From Dickeya fangzhongdai (GTDB lineage Bacteria; Pseudomonadota; Gammaproteobacteria; Enterobacterales; Enterobacteriaceae): a stretch of 64,000 nt of DNA. Shown one piece after another: positions 45,342 through 54,390 of this stretch. Location of the stretch: the NCBI RefSeq assembly GCF_002812485.1, contig NZ_CP025003.1, forward strand, positions 1,054,001 to 1,118,000, read 5' to 3'. The position numbers were made by a program, and so were the translations under genes. Positions within the stretch are counted from its first letter, which is position 1. Each line of letters begins with the position of its first letter. Under the pieces are notes generated by a model. It did not search any database, was not told the DNA's origin, and saw only the letters and a program-made list of their open reading frames with translations.

Positions 45342-47957
45342 CAGGGCAGTAGCCGTAACATCGCTAAAGAGCCTGGCCAGGTCGGTATCAAGAATAAACT
45401 CTGGTTTCAGTCTGCTGCGGAAGGAGAAGAGCTTGAGACTCTGCTAAATCAGTGCATTGATGACCCAGCGATAGCTAAAAATAAGATCCGCTTCGTGCTG
45501 ATCACTGATTTTACTCGCTTTCTGGCTTGGGATACCGCAAGTAAAGAGCGGCTCGACATTGAAATGGACGAGTTACATAGCAACTATGGTTTCTTTTTGC
45601 CGTTAGTGGGCCTTGAGAAAGCCATTATCAGCAGTGAAAACCCTGCTGATGTGAAGGCCGCCGAGAAGATGGGGAGATTGTTTGACCTCATCCGAGTCCA
45701 CAATGACCTCAGTAAGTCGGAAGATATTCATGCCCTTAACGTCTTCCTGACTCGTTTGTTATTTTGCCTTTTTGCCGAAGACACCGGTATTTTTGCCCTC
45801 GCCCAGTTCACGTCTGCTGTCAAAAGTTTTACCGAAGAAGATGGCAGCGATCTGGATTCATTTCTTTATCAGTTATTTGGTGTGTTAGATGAGAAGCCTG
45901 ACAGCCCGCAGCGGCAAAGGCTACCCGCCCATCTTGCAGCATTTCCGTATGTAAATGGTGGATTGTTTGCCAGCGATGAACCGGTTCCCGAACTGCGCAA
46001 AAAGGGGCGCAAGATCTTACTCGAATGCGGAACCATGAACTGGAGTGAGATTAACCCAGACATTTTCGGCAGCATGTTCCAGGCTGTGATTGATGTGGAA
46101 CAGCGCAGCCGCTTAGGGCAGCACTACACTTCATATCGCAATATCATGAAGGTGATTCAGCCCCTGTTTCTTGATCCGTTACGCGTTGAACTGGATAAAC
46201 AACGTAGCAATGCCAAGGGGCTTAAAGCGTTACTGGTGCGACTCGGCAAGATCAAAGTATTCGATCCTGCATGTGGATCCGGTAATTTCCTGATTGTGGC
46301 CTACAAAGCGTTACGCAATCTGGAAATTGAAGTGATTGAGGCTCTGCGTGAGCTGGAACCTCAAACATTTTCAATGAGCGGTCTTCATCTGTCACAGTTT
46401 TACGGCATTGAGATTGATGATTTCGCCTGCCAGATTGCTCGATTATCCCTCTGGCTGGCGGAGCACCAGGTGAATAGTCAGTGGGAAAAGGCGTTTGGTT
46501 TCGCGCCACCGGCATTGCCGTTACGTGAAAGTGGAAATATTCATAGTGGTAATAGCTTGCGTCTTGACTGGTATCAAGTCTGTCCTAAGCAAGCTGATGA
46601 CGAAGTGTATGTAATCGGTAACCCACCCTTTTTAGGAACACTGGGACGTTCAGATGAGCAACGTGCTGATATGCAGGCTGTATTTAGCGACTTTAAAGCG
46701 TTAGGAACCTTAGATTTTGTTGCTTGCTGGTTCTGGAAAGGGGCGCAATACATTCAACATTCACGTGCTGAGCTGGCTCTGGTAGCAACCAATTCCATTT
46801 GTCAGGGAGAGCAGGTTGCGACACTGTGGCCGCCAATTTTTTCCCTCGAGCTAAATATCCATTTTGCATACCCAACATTTCCATGGGCAAATAATGCCCG
46901 TGATAAAGCGGCGGTACATGTAATCATTATTGGGCTTTCAGCGAGATCAGAAAAGAGCAGACTTTATCAATACGTACAAGGCGAATGGCATTGCAAAATG
47001 GTCGACAATATCAGCCCATACTTAGTAGAAGGAAGCCGACTGGCAATTATTCCACGAAACTCCCCGTTAATAAAAGGTGTACCTCCATTACTTTTTGGAA
47101 ATAAACCGACTGATGGTGGTTATCTACTGTTAGATAGTTTTGAACGTGATGAATTACTCAAACAAGAACCGCAAGCTGAACGCTGGCTCAAAAAGGTATT
47201 AGGTGCCGATGAGTTTTTTAATGGAAAAGAACGTTGGTGCTTATGGTTGGTTGAGGCGAGTGTTGCTGATTTAGAATCAATGCCATTAGTCGGAAAAAGG
47301 GTTCTTGCTGTTAAAAATGCCCGTCTTAAAAGCTCCAAATCTGGCACAAGAAAAAAATCGAATAGCCCGCATCTGTTTGACGAAAACAGACATCCAGCAT
47401 CAGGAAGTTACATTCTTGTTCCAAGTGTTTCTTCTGAACGCCGTATTTATGTTCCTCTTGGTTTTTTTAATGCAGAAGTAATTTCAACAAATGCAAATTA
47501 TATTATCCCTGACGGCACGTTATACGAATTCGCAATACTTTCTTCGTCAATGCATAACGACTGGATGAGGCTGGTAGCTGGCAGGTTGAAAAGTGACTAT
47601 CGCTATTCTGCATCGGTAGTTTACAACCCTTTTCCCTGGCCTGAAGTGGCCGCAATACAACGCAAAGAAATCGAGGTACTTGCCGAAGACGTGATTTTAA
47701 TCCGAGAAGAGTTTCCCGGCCATACGCTGGCTGAACTCTATGATCCCGACAAGATGCCATCAAAGCTGTTAACTGCCCATCAGGCTCTCGATACCGCGGT
47801 GGATCGACTTTATCGTGAGCGCCCATTCAAAGATGCAGCGGACCGCTTAAGCTGCCTGCTGGCACGTTATGAAGCACTGACGCAGAAACTGACAGTAACT
47901 CAGGCTAAACCAAGAAAGAGCAGAACATCGGCCAACGCAGGAAACCATAATGAATAA
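45336..47957 (+). CDS. type IIG-like (MmeI-type) N6-adenine DNA methyltransferase, headless body
   Basis: The frame is open from a GTG at 45336. It begins RQGSSRNIAKEPGQVGIKNK, which in the family follows about 42 earlier residues; those lie reversed next door. It has FLAWDTASKERL, LNVFLTRLLFCLFAEDTGIF, LGQHYTSYRNIMKV, SAM motif I DPACGSGNF (about residue 309) and catalytic motif NPPFLG (about 431). The C-terminal half holds the target-recognition region. I see no PD-ExK motif, so cleavage would have to come from partners. The helicase gene overlaps its end. If the segment is in the OFF state, at most a truncated protein can be made. Confidence 0.88.
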   Translation: MRQGSSRNIAKEPGQVGIKNKLWFQSAAEGEELETLLNQCIDDPAIAKNKIRFVLITDFTRFLAWDTASKERLDIEMDELHSNYGFFLPLVGLEKAIISSENPADVKAAEKMGRLFDLIRVHNDLSKSEDIHALNVFLTRLLFCLFAEDTGIFALAQFTSAVKSFTEEDGSDLDSFLYQLFGVLDEKPDSPQRQRLPAHLAAFPYVNGGLFASDEPVPELRKKGRKILLECGTMNWSEINPDIFGSMFQAVIDVEQRSRLGQHYTSYRNIMKVIQPLFLDPLRVELDKQRSNAKGLKALLVRLGKIKVFDPACGSGNFLIVAYKALRNLEIEVIEALRELEPQTFSMSGLHLSQFYGIEIDDFACQIARLSLWLAEHQVNSQWEKAFGFAPPALPLRESGNIHSGNSLRLDWYQVCPKQADDEVYVIGNPPFLGTLGRSDEQRADMQAVFSDFKALGTLDFVACWFWKGAQYIQHSRAELALVATNSICQGEQVATLWPPIFSLELNIHFAYPTFPWANNARDKAAVHVIIIGLSARSEKSRLYQYVQGEWHCKMVDNISPYLVEGSRLAIIPRNSPLIKGVPPLLFGNKPTDGGYLLLDSFERDELLKQEPQAERWLKKVLGADEFFNGKERWCLWLVEASVADLESMPLVGKRVLAVKNARLKSSKSGTRKKSNSPHLFDENRHPASGSYILVPSVSSERRIYVPLGFFNAEVISTNANYIIPDGTLYEFAILSSSMHNDWMRLVAGRLKSDYRYSASVVYNPFPWPEVAAIQRKEIEVLAEDVILIREEFPGHTLAELYDPDKMPSKLLTAHQALDTAVDRLYRERPFKDAADRLSCLLARYEALTQKLTVTQAKPRKSRTSANAGNHNE

Positions 47958-49959
47958 TTTATTGCATGCTGAGTATGGTCAGACGGGGCGGAGTTCCGGC
48001 CTTAATTCGATGGGAATGCGTGAAATGCAGGCCCGAGCTTTTGCTGAACGCAACAGCCAGTATTTGTTGATCAAGGCTCCTCCAGCTTCGGGGAAATCGC
48101 GTGCATTAATGTTTCTGGGGCTGGATAAACTGGAAAATCAGAGCGTGCGAAAAGTGATTGTCGCCGTCCCAGAAAAGTCTATCGGTGGCTCTTTTCAGGA
48201 GACCAATTTAACCGAACAAGGTTTTTTTGCTGACTGGCGTGTTACATCCGAGAACAATCTGTGTGTGGATGGTGGGGAAGCGGGTAAGGTTCAGGCTTTC
48301 CAACGCTTTATGCATGGCAACGAACGTATTCTGATATGTACTCATGCGACCTTGCGTTTTGCCTTTGATAAATTAGTGGTAACAGATTTCGATAATTGCC
48401 TGGTGGCTATTGATGAGTTTCACCATGTTTCTGCCGATGGTGATAATCGGCTTGGTAATCTTATTGATGAGCTCATAAAAAAATCGAGTGCGCATATCGT
48501 TGCCATGACCGGATCATATTTCCGAGGCGATACCGTGCCGATCCTGTTGCCTGAGGATGAAGCGCTGTTCACTAAGGTGACATACACCTATTACGAGCAG
48601 CTGAATGGCTATCAATATCTTAAATCTCTGGGTATTGGTTATCATTTTTATCAGGGGCGTTATATTGATGCATTGCCCACGGTACTCGATACCAGCAAAA
48701 AAACGATTATTCATATCCCGAATGTTAATTCCGGTGAATCGACCAAAGATAAATATGGAGAGGTTGATGCTATCCTTGATGTGATTGGCAGCGTGATAAA
48801 ACGCGATCTTCTGACTGGGGTTTATTATATTGCGGGAAAAAATGGCTGTGAGCTCAAATTAGCCAATCTGGTTGATGATAATCCTAACGAACGATCCAAA
48901 ATCCAGGCGTATTTACGTAATATCAAAGCGGCGGATGACATGGACATCATTATCGCCTTAGGCATGGCGAAAGAAGGGTTTGACTGGCCTTACTGTGAGC
49001 ATGTGTTGACGATTGGCTATCGCAGCTCTCTGACAGAAATTGTGCAGATTATTGGCCGTGCGACCCGAGATTGTACGGGAAAACCGCATGCTCAGTTTAC
49101 CAATCTCATCGCTCAACCCGATGCACAGGATGATGATGTGAGGGCATCGGTCAACAATATGCTTAAGGCGATCACCACATCGTTATTGATGGAGCAGATC
49201 CTCGCCCCCAACATCCAGTTTAAGCCTCGTTCTCAATGGGACGGTCAGCCACTGCCACCTAATACTCTGCTCGTAGATGATTCCGCAACCTCACCGGTAT
49301 CCCCGAAAGTGTTGGATATTCTGAACAGCGACAAGAACGAAATTATGGCGACTCTGATGGCTAACGAACAGTTGGTCAAAGAGACAATTAGTGAAACCAC
49401 ACCCCCCGAAACTTTCACTCAAGTGGCTTTGCCTGCTGTGATTCAGACACTTTACCCAGATTTGACCGACGAAGAGCAGGAACAGGTACGCATAGGAGTA
49501 TTACAAAGTATGTTGATCACTCAGAAAGGGGGCGTGGTTGATTGGGAAGACCTGCCGCAGGATGCCAATGTGGATATGGCGAATGGCGCTGAAGAAGAGT
49601 CAGTAAACAGTGTCGCAGGTAAGCAGTTCCTGAAGATGGGTGAAAAGTTCATCTGTATTGATAATCTGGATATAGACCTGATAGATGCGGTTAATCCGTT
49701 CCATGGTGCTTATGAAATTCTCTCTAAATCGGTAACTGCGCCTATGCTGAAAACCATCCAGGAAGCGGTAAGTGCCAGCCGATCGCAGGTCTCCGAAGAA
49801 GAAGCAATTATACTTTGGCCTAAGATCAAGCAGTTCACCCGAGAACAACAGAGAGAGCCGTCGCTGAATGCCAGTGATTCGATTGAGAAGCGTTATGCCG
49901 AAGCGCTCGCCTTTATCCGCAAAATGAAGCAACAGAAGTTGGCTAATCAGGAGCAGTAA
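47950..49959 (+). CDS. SF2 DEAD/DEAH-type helicase of the methyltransferase operon
   Basis: The 669-residue product overlaps the methyltransferase gene by 8 bp. Motifs: Walker A APPASGKS (about residue 42), DEFHH as the DExH box, MTGSYFRGD (motif III) and QIIGRATRD (motif VI). The C-terminal about 230 residues are unlike known domains that I recognise. It resembles helicases of restriction and DISARM-like systems in overall plan, but no DISARM partner is near. I infer that it works as translocase for the GIY-YIG nuclease under control of the methyltransferase. Confidence 0.85.
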   Translation: MNNLLHAEYGQTGRSSGLNSMGMREMQARAFAERNSQYLLIKAPPASGKSRALMFLGLDKLENQSVRKVIVAVPEKSIGGSFQETNLTEQGFFADWRVTSENNLCVDGGEAGKVQAFQRFMHGNERILICTHATLRFAFDKLVVTDFDNCLVAIDEFHHVSADGDNRLGNLIDELIKKSSAHIVAMTGSYFRGDTVPILLPEDEALFTKVTYTYYEQLNGYQYLKSLGIGYHFYQGRYIDALPTVLDTSKKTIIHIPNVNSGESTKDKYGEVDAILDVIGSVIKRDLLTGVYYIAGKNGCELKLANLVDDNPNERSKIQAYLRNIKAADDMDIIIALGMAKEGFDWPYCEHVLTIGYRSSLTEIVQIIGRATRDCTGKPHAQFTNLIAQPDAQDDDVRASVNNMLKAITTSLLMEQILAPNIQFKPRSQWDGQPLPPNTLLVDDSATSPVSPKVLDILNSDKNEIMATLMANEQLVKETISETTPPETFTQVALPAVIQTLYPDLTDEEQEQVRIGVLQSMLITQKGGVVDWEDLPQDANVDMANGAEEESVNSVAGKQFLKMGEKFICIDNLDIDLIDAVNPFHGAYEILSKSVTAPMLKTIQEAVSASRSQVSEEEAIILWPKIKQFTREQQREPSLNASDSIEKRYAEALAFIRKMKQQKLANQEQ

Positions 49960-49960
49960 A

Positions 49961-51220
49961 ATGATCCGGTTATCGACAACGCGATTAGCGGCCAAATCAA
50001 CATTAGATGAGATCCTCAGTGAAGAAGATGATCTCTGTTTATTGAATGTTCACCCTCTGAAGCACAAGGCGAGTCCTGTCGATTTGGCTGGCAATCAGTT
50101 TGCTGAAATTGCCGCGTTTTACGATCGGCATGGCCGTATGCCAACTGAAAACAGCACCGCTTCTCTTGATGAAAAACGCCTGGCAAGACGATTGCGCATC
50201 ATTAAAGAAAATCCCAACATATGTGCTTCGTTGCAAACGCTGGATTGCCGGGGGCTTCTGGCTTCAAATCATATTGAAAATGGTAGAACCCCACTAGCCG
50301 CTGAACCAACACCATTATCCTATGCCAACAAATCAGAACTGGTGACTTCTTTAGAGGATATTTTTGCCGACGATGAGGACGGTTTATTAAATTTTGCAGA
50401 ACCTGATATCTTCAGCTTACAGTATGTTTCTGCTGATAAAAAAGAGCAGCCAGATGACATTGCTCAGCGCCAGCCGTGTCAAGACTTCCAGCGTTTCGAA
50501 CCCTTGTTTTATAGCCTGCATCAAGGCTTAAAAAATGGGGTTTTTAGTCTTGAGCGTTTTACCCATAAATTGAAAATTGTTGAAGGCGATTTTTTTATTC
50601 TTAATGGGTTACTGGGATATGTCCATAGTGCTGGTGAACGTCTGGGTCAGTACCGTACTTACAACGCCCGATTGCGACTGATATTTGAGAATGGCACCGA
50701 AATGAACATGCTCTATCAATCCTTAACTCATGGTTTGGTGAGGGATAAAGAAGGGCGCAAGGTGCAACTCAATGGCAAGACGTTGCAACCATCAGATACT
50801 GCGGTGCCGACCGGCTTGGTTTATGTGCTCGCGACCACAAGTACAGACCCAGCGCTTATTCCTTATAAACAAAGTCTTTACAAAATTGGTTTTACTGAAA
50901 CAACTGTGGAGCAGCGCATTGAGCATGCCGAGAAAGATCGTACTTTCCTTGAAGCACCTGTCAGGATTGTGGCTACCAGTCAGTGTTTTAACCTCAATGC
51001 CCAAAAATTAGAGGCATTGGTACATGGTTTCCTCGCTGCCCGTCGGCTCAACATTACGCTCAAGAGCCATAACGGTCAGATCTATACTCCAAGAGAGTGG
51101 TTTAATGTCCCATTGGCTACAGTTCAGGCCGTTATCCAGCACATTGTGGACGGAACTATTTCGCAATACCGACTGGATAATACGACTGGGAAAATTGTTG
51201 CGAAACACCCTGGGTTATAA
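49961..51220 (+). CDS. GIY-YIG (T5orf172-type) nuclease
   Basis: ATG 49961 follows the helicase stop by one base. The 419-residue product has an uncharacterised N-terminal part (about 1-270, with repeated Asp/Glu-rich helices, DEILSEEDDLCLLNVHPLK) and a C-terminal GIY-YIG domain: VYVLATTS as the first strand, LYKIGFTETTVEQRI, and a Glu in QKLEALVHGFLAARRL. These fit T5orf172/MUG113 nucleases, which cut DNA in restriction-like systems. It is the only candidate nuclease in this operon. Confidence 0.82.
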   Translation: MIRLSTTRLAAKSTLDEILSEEDDLCLLNVHPLKHKASPVDLAGNQFAEIAAFYDRHGRMPTENSTASLDEKRLARRLRIIKENPNICASLQTLDCRGLLASNHIENGRTPLAAEPTPLSYANKSELVTSLEDIFADDEDGLLNFAEPDIFSLQYVSADKKEQPDDIAQRQPCQDFQRFEPLFYSLHQGLKNGVFSLERFTHKLKIVEGDFFILNGLLGYVHSAGERLGQYRTYNARLRLIFENGTEMNMLYQSLTHGLVRDKEGRKVQLNGKTLQPSDTAVPTGLVYVLATTSTDPALIPYKQSLYKIGFTETTVEQRIEHAEKDRTFLEAPVRIVATSQCFNLNAQKLEALVHGFLAARRLNITLKSHNGQIYTPREWFNVPLATVQAVIQHIVDGTISQYRLDNTTGKIVAKHPGL

Positions 51221-51254
51221 GGCTATGGCCTGTAAGTATACCAATAAGCTGAGG

Positions 51255-51318
51255 CATTCACTTTTAGAGCTCTTCCGACATACTGATTGTACTCAGCTTA
51301 AGAGACGCTATGCATAAG
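51255..51318 (+). repeat. remnant of the same IS3-type leader
   Basis: CATTCACTTTTAGAGCTCTT and CCGACATACTGATTGT, then GAGACGCTATGCATAAG, match the leader of the IS remnant at 36008-36062 in opposite orientation. Only a few codons of OrfA remain. Both ccdAB copies therefore have this element beside them. Confidence 0.7.
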
Positions 51319-51346
51319 ACTTGATGCAAGCACAATGAACCCCCTC

Positions 51347-51658
51347 TCATATCCCCCAAAACATAAGATTAATAGCATCCTTGATCTCATCTGCGTAGCC
51401 GCCAAGATCCGCGATAACTTCACCAATGACCTCAACAGGAACGCTCGATAGCTCAGTGGTCATCAGCCGATAATCTTCCCCATCGATGCGAATCAGCGGG
51501 AACAGCGTTTTATTCACTTTCTCAGACAGGTGGTGCGATTCGATAAGCGGGATAGCCATACGCCGCTTGGGAGTCTCGACAATATCACTTTGCACATCGA
51601 CAAACATTTTGTAATGACTGGCGCGTTTGTATTCATAAACAATGAATTGCATGATCAC
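51347..51658 (-). CDS. ccdB: CcdB gyrase toxin
   Basis: The product (101-103 residues; ATG 51652, or GTG 51658 that overlaps the ccdA stop) has the CcdB pattern [40 protein letters not shown] and the C-terminal Trp-Gly-Ile needed for poisoning gyrase in the F-plasmid toxin. It is intact. It is translated after its antitoxin, as usual for the module. It probably stabilises the island. Confidence 0.92.
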   Translation of the reverse strand: MIMQFIVYEYKRASHYKMFVDVQSDIVETPKRRMAIPLIESHHLSEKVNKTLFPLIRIDGEDYRLMTTELSSVPVEVIGEVIADLGGYADEIKDAINLMFWGI

Positions 51659-51873
51659 CAGTTCCTGTTTTCATCCGCAAAGGAGCCATGCTGTGCGATG
51701 AGTCGGGCGACTTCCTCCATCCCTTCGCGGTTTTCCTTTCTCCACGCTTCAGCTTTGATGCGGCGGGCTTCTTTGCCAATGGCATCATTCACCAGCCCGG
51801 AAATATTGACTCCGGCAGCACTCAGAACCTGATAATTGTCTTTGTCCACGGTAACGCTGACGCGGTGTTTCAT
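51655..51873 (-). CDS. ccdA: CcdA antitoxin
   Basis: The 72-residue product starts [20 protein letters not shown] (ribbon-helix-helix DNA-binding domain) and ends with the toxin-binding tail [16 protein letters not shown] and DENRNW. An AGGAG ribosome site precedes it. It overlaps ccdB by a GTGA. Known role: neutralises CcdB and, with it, represses the operon. The orphan copy at 36194 is its diverged paralogue. Confidence 0.92.
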   Translation of the reverse strand: MKHRVSVTVDKDNYQVLSAAGVNISGLVNDAIGKEARRIKAEAWRKENREGMEEVARLIAQHGSFADENRNW

Positions 51874-51931
51874 GATAATGCTCCTCTCTTATGCATACTG
51901 TGAGTATATACTTCGTGTGGTTGTTCAGCAA

Positions 51932-52675
51932 TTAGCCAAGATTCAAATCCAAACCCCTCAACTCATCAACCGTATAAACCCGAAAAACATTGCGGTGCTT
52001 CGCTTCCAGCGGGATACGCTGATGGCTGACGATGGCGTATTTCACGCTATTGAACATCCGCTCAATAGCTCGCTTTATCTGTGGATCGGGCACGATATAG
52101 AAGACGTACATCCAACGTTTTTGAGTTCGAGTTATCAAATGTTGGGTGATAATTGCCTGATAACGGGCCTTGGTTTTCAGATGGCGCTCAGTCTCAACGG
52201 CGATGACGGTTCCGTCTGGTAACGTTATCACTCCGGCCGGGCGATGATATACCTCATAGCGGCTGCGGAATGTTGAATCAGCGCCGCTGATCCACCCATA
52301 AGCGCCTTTCTTCTCAAGAAGGAGCCGTGCTAGCTGACGATCAAGGCGCTGCATCAGCGTCCAGCCAGTGACTTTCGAGGGCTCAAACCGTGCAGGAAAA
52401 CCATCCTCATGGGGTGTGGCAACAACGGATAATCCGTCATTGGTGATCCCCCACAGAGAGGTTTTCACCATTCTGGTGTTTATTTCATGCTTTTGGATCA
52501 ATCCCATGTCGATGGCTTTTGCCAGCAACAGATAAAGCGGCTTGTGATTTTTATAATCAAAAAGCAGCATCAGGGTTTTAAAATCGCTGTAGGTTTCTTC
52601 TTTCAGAAAGGTGAGCAGAAGTCGCATTTTTTCGTGACTACGCGCCCGGCGTTCATGGTAATCAGAAATCAGCAT
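51932..52675 (-). CDS. MobC-like / replication-relaxation family protein
   Basis: The 247-residue product starts MLISDYHERRARSHEKMRLL and has an N-terminal winged-helix region (DFKTLMLLFDYKNHKPLYLL) followed by a PDDEXK-like alpha/beta region (RYEVYHRPAGVITLPDGTVI, AVETERHLKTKARYQAII). This matches proteins annotated MobC or Replic_Relax on enterobacterial tRNA islands. The IAVETE..LK.KARY core hints at a restriction-endonuclease-like fold. It lies 58 bp upstream of ccdA on the same strand. Role in mobilisation is inferred. Confidence 0.65.
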   Translation of the reverse strand: MLISDYHERRARSHEKMRLLLTFLKEETYSDFKTLMLLFDYKNHKPLYLLLAKAIDMGLIQKHEINTRMVKTSLWGITNDGLSVVATPHEDGFPARFEPSKVTGWTLMQRLDRQLARLLLEKKGAYGWISGADSTFRSRYEVYHRPAGVITLPDGTVIAVETERHLKTKARYQAIITQHLITRTQKRWMYVFYIVPDPQIKRAIERMFNSVKYAIVSHQRIPLEAKHRNVFRVYTVDELRGLDLNLG

Positions 52676-53576
52676 GGTTCCTCCTTCGCATTTTACTGGG
52701 GTGTTCGCTCTTTCGGCTTTATCGCCTCATTACATGGGCGCATACCTTGGGGTACTGGCATGAGTCGACGTCATGAGGCGATCTTGTGGGGATAAAGAGG
52801 TGGCTGCTTTGCAGCCATGTGCCAGAAAATACATTTCCCGGCACAAAATGGCGTGCGCCAGTTCATGCGGGCTGGACGCCCTTATTGCCTGGCACATGGG
52901 GGTAATGTCGCGGCTGGACGCCACGCCAAAACCCCCAGGGTCAACGGCGGCACACCGTCGCGCGCTACGCGCGACTACCCCCTTTGAGACGCCGTTTTTC
53001 GCCCACTTTTTCTTTTGCCCGTGCCGGTCAGCGAAAAAATGGGAAAACGCCTTCAAAGTGGGTAGTCGCGCCTCGCTACCGGCTGGTGGCCGGAGACTTA
53101 GCGGCGACGGTGTGCGGGGCTGTCGCCCCCCAAATAAACCGACGCGTGGGCGCGTCTTTTTGCTCGCTGGGGCGGCAAAATTTATTCGGCTCCCCCTGGC
53201 CTGCTCGGTTTCCCTTGGGGGAAACGCTCGCCGGTGGGTTCGGGCGACGCAAATTAGCAATTTCTGCGAAATTGAATTTACTCGCCTCACACCACGGGTG
53301 AATGCCCGCGGGGCGCAGGCATCCACCCGCCTAAACCCGTCGCGTCCTGCGTCGTGCCTGGATGGCCTGTTGAGCGCTGTCAGTGTTGCGAAAATAAAAC
53401 CTGCGGGCATGTCTTCTCCCTACTGAAATCAGCCGGTAGAAAAGGCTATCGGGAAAAGGGGAGGAGGCCTGCAAACAACTCAATATCGCATATCAAGAAT
53501 TAGGGGGATTCAGTTATGGCAGCAAAAAAGCCCTGACCGTGAGTCACTCACGGCAGAGCTTTAATCAGGCGCGGGT
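52676..53576. other. GC-rich stretch without supported gene; candidate oriT or structured region
   Basis: Both strands are open for more than 650 bp (52730-53410 minus, 52773-53426 plus), as expected by chance in GC-rich DNA with few stops. Neither frame has a ribosome site or recognisable domain. There are many short inverted repeats, for example GTCGCGCG-CTA-CGCGCGAC at about 52957-52976, and repeated GGCTGGACGCC (52871 and 52911). It adjoins the MobC-like gene, which is where an origin of transfer would be expected. The end at 53460-53520 is AT-richer. Confidence 0.5.
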
Positions 53577-53927
53577 TCAGAGGTTTATCGGGCGGGTCGG
53601 TGCGTGTGCGCGTCTGTGCATATCGTTAAGCGCCGGGATGAGTAGGCTGATGGCGTTTAGCCCATGCCCCAACTGGCATAAACTTTCCGGCGTGGATTCG
53701 CACACGTCATTATCGGCAAAGGTAATCAGCGCATCGCCAATAAAATTCAGGCAATGACACAGCCCGGCGCTGGTTTCGGCGCAATACTCTGCCACCTGCG
53801 AGAGTTCGTCATCGTCCATGTTTGAAAAATCCAGACGCGCCAGCGCGGCATTCATGGCGGAATACAGGCTCTCGCAATCCGGCAGTGATTGGTAAGACGG
53901 GCCCGTGTTACTATTGGTGTCAGCCAT
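53577..53927 (-). CDS. uncharacterised small island protein
   Basis: The 116-residue acidic product (MADTNSNTGPSYQSLPDCES) follows the good ribosome site AAGGAGAC. It is predicted helical (DDELSQVAEYCAETSAGLCH, LNFIGDALITFADND), has no signal peptide and no known domain that I recognise. Such short proteins are common next to the integrase in P4-like islands. No function is proposed. Confidence 0.65.
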   Translation of the reverse strand: MADTNSNTGPSYQSLPDCESLYSAMNAALARLDFSNMDDDELSQVAEYCAETSAGLCHCLNFIGDALITFADNDVCESTPESLCQLGHGLNAISLLIPALNDMHRRAHAPTRPINL

Positions 53928-54026
53928 AGCATTAGTCTCCTTAATGTTGTGGTCAGAAGCCCGGAGAGTGTTCCTAGCACTGCCGGGCTTCGCTCTTTAT
54001 CGTTGCAAAATACCGTGTAATTGCGG

Positions 54027-54068
54027 TGTAATTACAACAAGACCATGCTATGGAGTTTGTAATTACAA
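54027..54068. promoter_or_regulatory. repeated palindrome before the RHH gene
   Basis: TTGTAATTACAA (54057-54068) is a perfect 12-bp palindrome that touches the ATG at 54068. TGTAATTACA recurs at 54027-54036 and a half site GTGTAATTG at 54015. Spacing of about 30 bp between centres fits cooperative binding by ribbon-helix-helix dimers. Confidence 0.65.
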
Positions 54069-54238
54069 TGTCAAGTGAAAAATCAAAAACAGACCAGTAT
54101 CAGATTCGACTGTCCCACGAGTTTCGGGCGCAATTGGAAGAACAAGCCCACAAAGATGGCGACAAGACATTGGCTACATGGATAAAGCGTATTCTGCGCA
54201 AAGAACTCCAGACCCGAGGCATCGAACCCAAAGGTTAA
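54068..54238 (+). CDS. Arc-like ribbon-helix-helix DNA-binding protein
   Basis: I prefer ATG 54068 (MSSEKSKTDQYQIRLSHEFR); an in-frame ATG at 54050 would add six residues. The 56-residue product has the RHH pattern: DQYQIRLS beta strand, EFRAQLEEQAHKDG helix, and TLATWIKRILRKEL helix. Palindromes overlap its start, so autoregulation is likely. It lies divergent from the 116-residue gene and convergent to the integrase gene, so it may control excision or the integrase. Confidence 0.75.
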   Translation: MSSEKSKTDQYQIRLSHEFRAQLEEQAHKDGDKTLATWIKRILRKELQTRGIEPKG

Positions 54239-54320
54239 CGGTGATTCGGGGCCGTCAATGTCGCAAATCCTAACGTGTAAGAAACGTTTGGCAGAATGCC
54301 TGGATGGTTTTACGACAACG

Positions 54321-54361
54321 CTCCTGACGGGTTTTCTATCACATAGAAAGCCCGTCAGGAG
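54321..54361. terminator. long hairpin between the RHH and integrase genes
   Basis: CTCCTGACGGG pairs perfectly with CCCGTCAGGAG, and inside it TTTCTAT pairs with ATAGAAA. No U-run, but the convergent position (RHH gene end and integrase end) suggests a bidirectional terminator. Confidence 0.6.
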
Positions 54362-54390
54362 CCAACAAGCGCAGCGCGTTAGCCGCAATA

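Noticed and set aside
45336..47957. Simple pseudogene (5' deletion) of the methyltransferase
   Set aside because: The missing codons are still present next door in reversed orientation and join in frame, with an invertase adjacent. That favours a reversible inversion over a deletion, although a one-time inversion cannot be excluded.
39407..51220. BREX or DISARM system
   Set aside because: No PglZ, BrxC, BrxL, DrmA, DrmB or DrmC genes are present. The genes are a type III pair and a separate methyltransferase-helicase-GIY-YIG trio.
52730..53426. Overlapping ORFs of 226 and 217 residues on both strands
   Set aside because: No ribosome site, no recognisable domain and both strands open, as expected in GC-rich non-coding DNA. 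Listed as a region rather than as genes.
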